From Deltaproteobacteria bacterium (lineage in GTDB: Bacteria > Desulfobacterota > Binatia > Binatales > Binataceae), in assembly GCA_021786815.1 (NCBI GenBank), contig JAJYMR010000271.1:1-10678 (forward strand): a DNA stretch of 10,678 nt, given 5' to 3'. The position numbers and the translations under genes were made by a program. The notes beneath the pieces were generated by a model. It searched no databases and was not told the DNA's origin. It worked only from the letters and a program-made list of their open reading frames with translations. Shown in pieces: positions 5,711 through 10,678 of this stretch (positions are counted from its first letter, which is position 1; every line of letters begins with the position of its first letter).

Positions 5711-6820
5711 GTGAAGCGCACCAACAAGAGCCTCTGGCACGATATCGTTGACAGTCTCGGCGACGCCGTGATTGCGCTCGACCTCGACCTCTCGCCGCTG
5801 GCCGCCAACGCCGCCGCCGCAACCATCCTCGGCGTCTCCCAGGTCAACCGGCGCCTCATCGAAAATCTCGGCCGGCAAAACGGATGGTTCCAGCGCATGC
5901 TCCAGGTCTGCCTTGAAACCGGGCAGGACCTCGCCGACCCCGAGGCCACTCTATATATAGGTCCGCGCGCCGTCCTGGTCCGTGCCGAGGTCGCCCCGCT
6001 GCAATCCGCCAACGGCGGAAGCGCCGGAATCATCGTGCTGCTCCATGACCTGTCGCATCAAAAGAGCGCCGAGCACGCGCTCGAAAAGGGTGAGCCGATC
6101 CTCAGGCTCTCGCCAGCCGGTCTTGCCCATGAGGTGAAGAATCCGCTGACCGGAATCAAGGGCGCCGCGGAGCTGCTGGCCGCGATGTTCCCGGGCGAGC
6201 CGCGAGCACGCGAGTACTGCGACCTTATTCTCTCGGGCGTCAACCGAATCGCGGCCCTGGTCGAACAGGTCCTGGCGGTCAGCGGGCCGCAGCGCCTGCG
6301 GCGCGAGCCGGTCAATATCCATCGCACGCTTCATCAGGCGCTCAGGATGGCGGGTCTTGAGATCAATCGCCGGGAAACCTCAGGAATCGTGGTCGAGCAG
6401 GAGTTCGACCCGAGCCTTCCCGAGGTGATAGGCGACGAAGCCGCGCTCGAACGCGTCTTCCTCAATCTCATCCGCAATGCGGTCGAAGCGATGGAAGAGC
6501 GCGGAACGGTGCGCCTGCGGACCCGGATGGAAACCGAGTTTCGGCTGAGCGCCGAGGGCAAACGGATCCGCTTCCTGCGCGTTGACGTGGCGGACAGCGG
6601 GCCTGGGATGACCGAAGGCGAGATGCGCCAGCTTTTCACGCCGTTCTTCACGACCAAGGCCTCGGGCAGCGGCCTCGGACTCGTGCTCAGCCAGCGAATC
6701 GTGTTCCTGCACGGGGGAAAGCTGTGGGCCGAGCGCGGCGGAATATCTCCGGCCGAGGCCGAGAGCGAAGGACGTGCCGCAGGGATGACTTTCAAGGTGA
6801 CGCTGCCGGTGAATATGTGA
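5711..6820 (+). CDS. ntrB: NtrB (GlnL)-type soluble PAS sensor histidine kinase
   Basis: This is a 369-residue sensor kinase with no membrane segment. A PAS domain covers about residues 10-115 (IVDSLGDAVIALDLD...). The dimerisation/phospho-acceptor region carries LAHEVKNPLTGIKGAAELL, where His140 is the phosphorylation site; this wording is characteristic of NtrB. The ATP-binding domain has all its boxes: N (NLIRNAVEAM, Asn256), G1 (DSGPGM, 295-300), F (FTPFFTTK) and G2 (GSGLGLVLSQ). In NtrB systems the kinase responds to PII protein and nitrogen status and phosphorylates NtrC in the cytoplasm. The start is a GTG at 5711 without a clear Shine-Dalgarno, so the exact N-terminus is uncertain. 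ntrC follows after 93 bases on the same strand. No glnA, amtB or PII gene is in the window, so the nitrogen role is inferred from family resemblance and could have diverged. Confidence 0.92.
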   Translation: MKRTNKSLWHDIVDSLGDAVIALDLDLSPLAANAAAATILGVSQVNRRLIENLGRQNGWFQRMLQVCLETGQDLADPEATLYIGPRAVLVRAEVAPLQSANGGSAGIIVLLHDLSHQKSAEHALEKGEPILRLSPAGLAHEVKNPLTGIKGAAELLAAMFPGEPRAREYCDLILSGVNRIAALVEQVLAVSGPQRLRREPVNIHRTLHQALRMAGLEINRRETSGIVVEQEFDPSLPEVIGDEAALERVFLNLIRNAVEAMEERGTVRLRTRMETEFRLSAEGKRIRFLRVDVADSGPGMTEGEMRQLFTPFFTTKASGSGLGLVLSQRIVFLHGGKLWAERGGISPAEAESEGRAAGMTFKVTLPVNM

Positions 6821-6882
6821 AACGCGCTGCGCACCGGCTCGCGCATGTCTCGCAAATGTTGCTACGATTAAAGAATTGAAAC

Positions 6883-6900
6883 GCCGGACCTGACGCCGGC
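6883..6900. repeat. Small inverted repeat in the ntrB-ntrC gap
   Basis: GCCGG, an 8-base loop, then CCGGC: a short GC-rich hairpin 13 bases before the ntrC start. There is no T-run, so termination is unlikely. It might affect ntrC translation or be a chance structure in GC-rich DNA. Confidence 0.3.
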
Positions 6901-6913
6901 CCATTCCACAAGG

Positions 6914-8422
6914 ATGATCGTTCCCGAAAAAGAATCACCGTTCGTGCCTGGCGAACGCGCCCCCAACGGCGCCGCCGTCCTTATCGCCGACGACGACCAC
7001 GCCATTCGCGTCGTCCTGCGCCATCGCCTCGAAGCCGAAGGATGCACCGTCGAGGAAGCCTCGGACAGCGCGTCGGCGCTGGAGCTTCTGCGCACGGGAC
7101 GCTTCGACGTCGCGCTTCTCGACATAATCATGCCCGGCTCGGGCGGACTCGAAGTGCTCTCGGCCGCGAAAGCCGAGGGAGTCCGCACGCTTATCGTGGT
7201 CGTCACCGCCGCGAGCACGATGAGCAACGCGGTCGAGGCGATGAAGCGCGGGGCGCACGATTATCTGACCAAGCCATTTGCGAATCTCGACCTGGTGGCC
7301 GCGGCGGTGAAGCGCGCCGTCGAAATCGGCCGTCAGGCGGCTGACCTCGACCGAATACGCGAGGAAGTCAGTCCCAAGCTGGTCGGCGGCGAGGTAATCG
7401 GCCGAAGCCCCGCGATGCAGGAAGTGTACAAGCTCATCGGCCGGGTCGTGACCAACGACGCGACAGTGCTCATCTCAGGCGAGAGCGGAACCGGCAAGGA
7501 GCTGATCGCCCGCGCAATTCATTTCAAGTCGGCGCGATGGCGCGCGCCGTTCGTCGCGGTCAACTGCTCCGCCATCCCCCATGGCCTGCTCGAAAGCGAG
7601 CTTTTCGGCCACGAGCGCGGCGCCTTCACCGGCGCGTCGGAGCGGCGAGCCGGAAAATTCGAGCTCGCCGACTCGGGCACGCTGTTCCTTGACGAAATCG
7701 GCGACCTGCCGCTCGAGCTTCAGCCCAAGCTGCTTCGCGCGTTGCAGGAGCGCGAGTTCAGCCGGGTCGGCGGAACCGAGGTGCTCAGGCTCGAGGCGCG
7801 CGTTATCGCGGCGACCAACCGCGACCTCGAAGAAGCTGTTCGTGAAAGGAAATTCCGCGAGGATCTCTATTTCCGGCTCCGGGTCATCCCGATCCGCGTG
7901 CCCCCGCTTCGCGAGCGGCGCGAGGACATCCCCGAGCTGGCCGAGTACTTCGTTGCGCGCGCCGCGCGCGAGATGGGCGCGCGGGCAACCGCCCTCAGCC
8001 CTCGCGCGACCGCGGCGCTCAAGGCCTACGACTGGCCGGGCAACGTGCGCGAATTGGAGAACACCGTGATGCGGGCGGCGCTGCTCGCGCCCGGCACGAC
8101 CATCCAGGCCGACGATATCGAGCTTCATCGCGCCGCGCCGCCCGGCGCCGGGCGCGCTGCGGGCCGGGACGGAGCCGAATTGAAGGATCTGATCGCCGAG
8201 CGCATCGCCGCCTGGCTCGACAATCCCGGCGGGGAGGAGCCGCGCGACCTGTACGAACGGATGGTCGCCGAACTGGAGCGTCCGCTTATCGAGCTTGCGC
8301 TCAAGCGCGCGGGCGGAAACCAGGTCAAGGCGGCGCGGATGCTCGGGCTGAACCGCAACACCCTTCGCAAGAAAATCACCGACCACGGAATCATGCTCGC
8401 CAGATACCCGGGCCAGTCATGA
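6914..8422 (+). CDS. ntrC: NtrC (GlnG)-type sigma-54-dependent response regulator
   Basis: This is a 502-residue activator with three domains. The receiver (about 20-135) has the acidic pocket IADDD, phospho-acceptor Asp70 in LLDIIMP, Thr98 and Lys120. The AAA+ domain (about 160-400) has Walker A GESGTGKE (189-196), the sigma-54-contacting loop GAFTGA (236-241), Walker B LFLDEIG (257-263), and WPGNVRELEN. The C-terminal Fis-type helix-turn-helix (about 465-495) includes GGNQVKAARMLGLNRNTLRKKI, the NtrC/GlnG version. Phosphorylated by the upstream kinase, it should hexamerise on enhancers and open sigma-54 promoters by ATP hydrolysis. About 18 polar residues precede the receiver. AAGG directly touches the ATG, so the start signal is unusual, but no better in-frame start is visible. 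The last four bases overlap the thiE start (ATGA), implying coupled translation. Targets cannot be read from this window. Confidence 0.96.
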   Translation: MIVPEKESPFVPGERAPNGAAVLIADDDHAIRVVLRHRLEAEGCTVEEASDSASALELLRTGRFDVALLDIIMPGSGGLEVLSAAKAEGVRTLIVVVTAASTMSNAVEAMKRGAHDYLTKPFANLDLVAAAVKRAVEIGRQAADLDRIREEVSPKLVGGEVIGRSPAMQEVYKLIGRVVTNDATVLISGESGTGKELIARAIHFKSARWRAPFVAVNCSAIPHGLLESELFGHERGAFTGASERRAGKFELADSGTLFLDEIGDLPLELQPKLLRALQEREFSRVGGTEVLRLEARVIAATNRDLEEAVRERKFREDLYFRLRVIPIRVPPLRERREDIPELAEYFVARAAREMGARATALSPRATAALKAYDWPGNVRELENTVMRAALLAPGTTIQADDIELHRAAPPGAGRAAGRDGAELKDLIAERIAAWLDNPGGEEPRDLYERMVAELERPLIELALKRAGGNQVKAARMLGLNRNTLRKKITDHGIMLARYPGQS

Positions 8423-9039
8423 AGCTCGCGTCGCACTTCTACGCGATAGTCGATCCGTTCGCGGGGCATGACCCGGTCGAGCTTGCGGGCACGATGCTCG
8501 AGGCGGGCGCGCGGCTGATGCAACTCAGGCTCAAGAACGCGGGCAGCCGCGAGTTTCTCGCCGTCGCGCGAGCGATCTCCTCGATGTGCCATCGGTACGG
8601 CGCGACGTTTATCGTCAACGACCGCGTTGACATCGCGCTCTTGTCCGACGCCGACGGGGTTCACCTCGGACAGAATGACTTACCCATCGAAGCCGGCAGA
8701 AAGCTAATCGGGTCGAATCGGATGATCGGCGTATCGACCGCGAGCGTCGAGATGGCGCGTGCGGCCGAAGCGGCGGGCGCGGACTATATCGGGTTTGGCC
8801 CGGTGTTCGAAGGCGGGCTCAAGCATACCGTCCATGGCAAGGGCCTCGAGATGCTCGCGCAGGTTCGCGCGGCGGTCAGGATTCCGATCGTCGCGATCGG
8901 CGGAATCACCGAGGCGACGACGCCCCAGGTGCTGGCCGCCGGAGCGGACGCCGCCGCGATAATCACCGACGTCGTGACCGCGCCCGACATTGCAGCGAAG
9001 ATACGCTCGCTCCTCGCAATCGAGCCACCCGCGCGCTAG
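8419..9039 (+). CDS. thiE: Thiamine phosphate synthase
   Basis: ThiE joins HMP pyrophosphate and the thiazole phosphate to make thiamine phosphate in the cytoplasm. This 206-residue TIM barrel shows the family sites: QLRLK (35-39), FIVNDRVDIAL (Asn67, Arg69, Asp71), GVHLGQNDL (Asp87), IGVS (103-106), DYIGFGPVF (122-130), VAIGGI (158-163) and GADAAAIITDV. The phosphate-binding loop after GPVF reads EGGLKHTVHGKGLE instead of the common P-T-x-T-K-x-x-x-x-x-G-L-E, but keeps a lysine near the expected place and the GLE. The ATG overlaps the ntrC TGA (ATGA), so thiE is very probably translated from the ntrBC transcript. No TPP riboswitch is present or possible in the 4-base junction. No other thi gene is in the window. 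A few bacterial ThiE-like proteins (TenI) are non-catalytic, but here the Mg2+ and substrate residues are intact. Confidence 0.93.
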   Translation: MKLASHFYAIVDPFAGHDPVELAGTMLEAGARLMQLRLKNAGSREFLAVARAISSMCHRYGATFIVNDRVDIALLSDADGVHLGQNDLPIEAGRKLIGSNRMIGVSTASVEMARAAEAAGADYIGFGPVFEGGLKHTVHGKGLEMLAQVRAAVRIPIVAIGGITEATTPQVLAAGADAAAIITDVVTAPDIAAKIRSLLAIEPPAR

Positions 9040-9069
9040 CCAGGGCCGCGCGCCGAAGACGCCCAAGGC

Positions 9070-10317
9070 TTATCCCTGTTGCGCCGCGGCAACGCCAAGC
9101 CTTTCCGCCCGCGCCTGCTCTGCGGCAAGACCCAGGCACGTGTACGACGCGGCCGCACCAATCAGCAGCATCGCGACGAACAGAAGAAAGGCATGCGTGT
9201 AGCTTCCGCTCACGTCGTAGATATGGCCGGCCACAACAGGCCCGGTCGCGGCTCCGAGCGTGCCGCACACACCGGTCATCCCCGCGATCGTTCCGAAGCG
9301 CTTCAGCCCGAGCGACTCCACCAGCAGCATCGGCATCAGGACCAGCGGCGCGCCGAGCGTAAGGCCGAACACGAGCACGAATCCGACCAGCATCGTCGAG
9401 CTCTCCGCGCCGAGCACCATCAGGAACCCGGCCGACGCGACCAGGAAATTGACCGCGAGCGCGACCCGCCCGCTCACCCGGTCGGCGAACGAACCCATCG
9501 CAAGCTTTCCGAGCGAAGTCAGCCCGAACACGAGGCCCATCACGAGCGCGGCGCGCGTCGCCGCGTAGCCGATTCCGATCAAATAGGTAACCAGATGGGC
9601 GACGGCGCCCGCCGCGGCGAATGAGAAGCAGAACTGCGCAATTGCGATAAGCCAGAACGAGCGCGCTCTGAGCGCGCCTGCGACCTCGAGCCCGGGCAGC
9701 GACTTCGTCTCATCGAGCATCGAGACCCGCTCTTCGCCGGTCCTCGGGCGGGTCCTGACCAGGAGCAGCACGACCGGGATGACGACCAGGAGCATCGGAA
9801 GCCCGAGCACGAGATAGCCGGCGCGCCATCCCTTCCACGCGATCGCGTAGCCGGCCACGAGCGTCATGATCATCCCGCCTATCGACGTGCCGGCGAACGT
9901 GAGACCCATCGCGAACCCGCGCCGCTCTGTGAACCAGTTCGCCACCACCATCGAGCACGGCAGCAACGTCGCGCCGCCGATTCCCGTTCCGAGCAGCAGA
10001 TAGCATCCGACCAGCCACGGATAGGAATCAGCCTGCGAGGCGGCGAGAAACGCCAGTCCCGCGCAGACGGCTCCCGCGACCATCACGACGCGCGCTTCGA
10101 CCCTGTCGAGCAGCCATCCGACCAGCGGGGCGCTGAAACCGGCAGAAATCGCGAGCGCGCTCTGGAGCGTCGATAGCTTGGCGCGGTCCCATTTGAAGTG
10201 ATTCAGCAGCGGCGTGAAGAAGACCCCGAAGGTGTTGTAGCCACCCCCGAAGACGAGCAGGAGTGTGACGAACAGGCTCGCGACGATTATCCAGCCCTGG
10301 CGCTCTTGCCTCGTCAT
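9070..10317 (-). CDS. MFS transporter, 12 transmembrane helices (monocarboxylate/OFA-like)
   Basis: This is a 415-residue inner-membrane transporter of the major facilitator superfamily. Two sets of six hydrophobic segments are separated by a polar cytoplasmic loop at about residues 188-219 (RTRPRTGEERVSMLDETK...). The MFS motif A is present after helix 2 (GWLLDRVEARV, about 67-77) and again in the second half (GSFADRVSGRV, about 275-285). The N-terminal GGYNTFGVFFTPLL and the following FKWDRA are reminiscent of the monocarboxylate / oxalate-formate antiporter branch, so the substrate is likely a small organic acid, though sequence alone cannot say. The frame is open to 10359, but the ATG at 10317 has GGGGGAG at a 7-base spacing and gives a compact N-terminus (MTRQERQGWI). 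The gene converges on thiE with a 30-base gap and no visible terminator. It is unrelated in orientation to the ntrBC-thiE cluster. Confidence 0.9.
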   Translation of the reverse strand: MTRQERQGWIIVASLFVTLLLVFGGGYNTFGVFFTPLLNHFKWDRAKLSTLQSALAISAGFSAPLVGWLLDRVEARVVMVAGAVCAGLAFLAASQADSYPWLVGCYLLLGTGIGGATLLPCSMVVANWFTERRGFAMGLTFAGTSIGGMIMTLVAGYAIAWKGWRAGYLVLGLPMLLVVIPVVLLLVRTRPRTGEERVSMLDETKSLPGLEVAGALRARSFWLIAIAQFCFSFAAAGAVAHLVTYLIGIGYAATRAALVMGLVFGLTSLGKLAMGSFADRVSGRVALAVNFLVASAGFLMVLGAESSTMLVGFVLVFGLTLGAPLVLMPMLLVESLGLKRFGTIAGMTGVCGTLGAATGPVVAGHIYDVSGSYTHAFLLFVAMLLIGAAASYTCLGLAAEQARAERLGVAAAQQG

Positions 10318-10457
10318 CCGATTACTCCCCCCCACGGCGATTGCGCGCGGCCGAGGCAACCCCCGCTCCGCGCGCGAGCCATCATTCTATAGTCCGCGCA
10401 CACGCAAGCGTCGAGCGGACAACAACCCGCAGCAAAATCCGATTGCCGTAGCCCGGT
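10318..10457. other. Intergenic region upstream of the MFS gene
   Basis: Apart from the MFS ribosome-binding site (inside a run of seven C at 10327-10333), I see nothing firm. TATAGA read on the minus strand (near 10386-10391) could be a -10 box but has no good -35 partner. No terminator, tRNA or repeat is visible. Confidence 0.4.
10325..10331 (-). promoter_or_regulatory. Ribosome-binding site of the MFS transporter gene
   Basis: Read on the minus strand this is GGGGGAG, 7 bases before the ATG at 10317. It decides in favour of that start over the longer open frame to 10359. Confidence 0.65.
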
Positions 10458-10678
10458 ATGCGCCGCAGCCTCCCCGCGCGCTTCGACGAGCAATCCCAGC
10501 GTGCGGCGATTACCGTCCGCGCACCGGACGCACGGCACAATTTTAATCTCAAGTTGAGCGACGCCTCACGCCGCAGTCCCATCCGGTACTCGTCCGGGCG
10601 GGCGGCGCTTACGATCGACAACGTTGACCGCGCGATAATCACGTCGCTGCGGAATATCGGCACCACGCCCGCAACCCT
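10458..10678 (+). CDS. Possible N-terminal part of an unidentified protein (runs off right edge)
   Basis: An open plus-strand frame runs from an ATG at 10458 (a TAG lies at 10449-10451) to the window end, about 73 codons without a stop. An alternative TTG start is at 10554. The last visible stretch (LTIDNVDRAIITSLRNIG) resembles the first helix of Lrp/AsnC-type winged-helix regulators (usual pattern I/L-D-x-x-D-R-x-I-x-x-x-L). The preceding residues are basic and show no recognisable domain, so the real start may be nearer 10554 or later. There is no Shine-Dalgarno at either candidate. A minus-strand frame also crosses the region, but it is Arg-rich and looks like a shadow. Treat this as a tentative gene start; function is unassigned. 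Confidence 0.35.
   Translation, partial: MRRSLPARFDEQSQRAAITVRAPDARHNFNLKLSDASRRSPIRYSSGRAALTIDNVDRAIITSLRNIGTTPAT

Noticed and set aside
5734..5750. TGGCAC followed by TTGAC inside the start of ntrB, resembling a sigma-54 promoter
   Set aside because: The spacing is wrong (the GG and GC elements are not 10 bases apart) and it lies within coding sequence.
5951..5962. CTATATATAG palindrome
   Set aside because: It is inside ntrB, in frame with normal coding (Leu-Tyr-Ile-Gly), and far from any start.
7475..8386. A 303-codon minus-strand frame opposite ntrC
   Set aside because: It is a shadow of the highly conserved sigma-54 activator and has no domain of its own.
9040..9069. Bidirectional terminator between thiE and the MFS gene
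   Set aside because: The 30-base gap is GC-rich, but I cannot find a stable stem followed by a T-run on either strand.

Overview
This is a GC-rich bacterial window (the genes strongly prefer G or C in the third codon position) holding ten complete protein genes and a partial gene at the left edge. A possible partial gene lies at the right edge. I see no tRNA, rRNA, CRISPR array, insertion sequence or phage gene. The gene set suggests a Gram-negative organism: a periplasmic-type lytic transglycosylase, an exported beta-carbonic anhydrase, a sigma-54-dependent NtrB/NtrC pair, a LapA-like small membrane protein and the MEP isoprenoid pathway. The mixture recalls deltaproteobacteria-like or uncultured soil lineages. 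That placement is inference from gene types and composition, not from a marker gene.

Layout, left to right. Bases 1-262 (minus) are the start of a DUF983-type zinc-ribbon membrane protein that runs off the left edge. Bases 450-2355 (plus) form a probable three-gene run: TatD-family metal-dependent hydrolase, FmdB-type zinc-ribbon protein, and a beta-class carbonic anhydrase with a signal peptide. It meets ispF (minus, 2361-2840) tail to tail with only 5 bases between. A short intergenic region with a palindrome and a TTGACA box precedes a LapA-like two-helix membrane protein (plus, 3013-3267). The 3' end of that gene overlaps the 3' end of moeA (minus, 3210-4472) by 58 bases. Upstream of moeA on the same strand is an exported lytic transglycosylase with a LysM-like tail (4554-5519).

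An AT-rich divergent intergenic region (5520-5710) separates the transglycosylase from ntrB (5711-6820), ntrC (6914-8422) and thiE (8419-9039). The start codon of thiE overlaps the stop codon of ntrC. A 12-helix MFS transporter (minus, 9070-10317) converges on thiE. The last 360 bases contain its ribosome-binding site and a possible divergent gene start.

Functionally these are mostly housekeeping genes: cofactor synthesis (molybdopterin, thiamine, isoprenoid), cell-wall turnover, CO2/bicarbonate exchange and nitrogen-type two-component control. I found no convincing new multi-gene system. The most interesting points are the translationally coupled ntrB-ntrC-thiE cluster, the atypical catalytic core of the transglycosylase, the antisense overlap of moeA with the LapA-like gene, and the AT-rich promoter island in front of ntrB.
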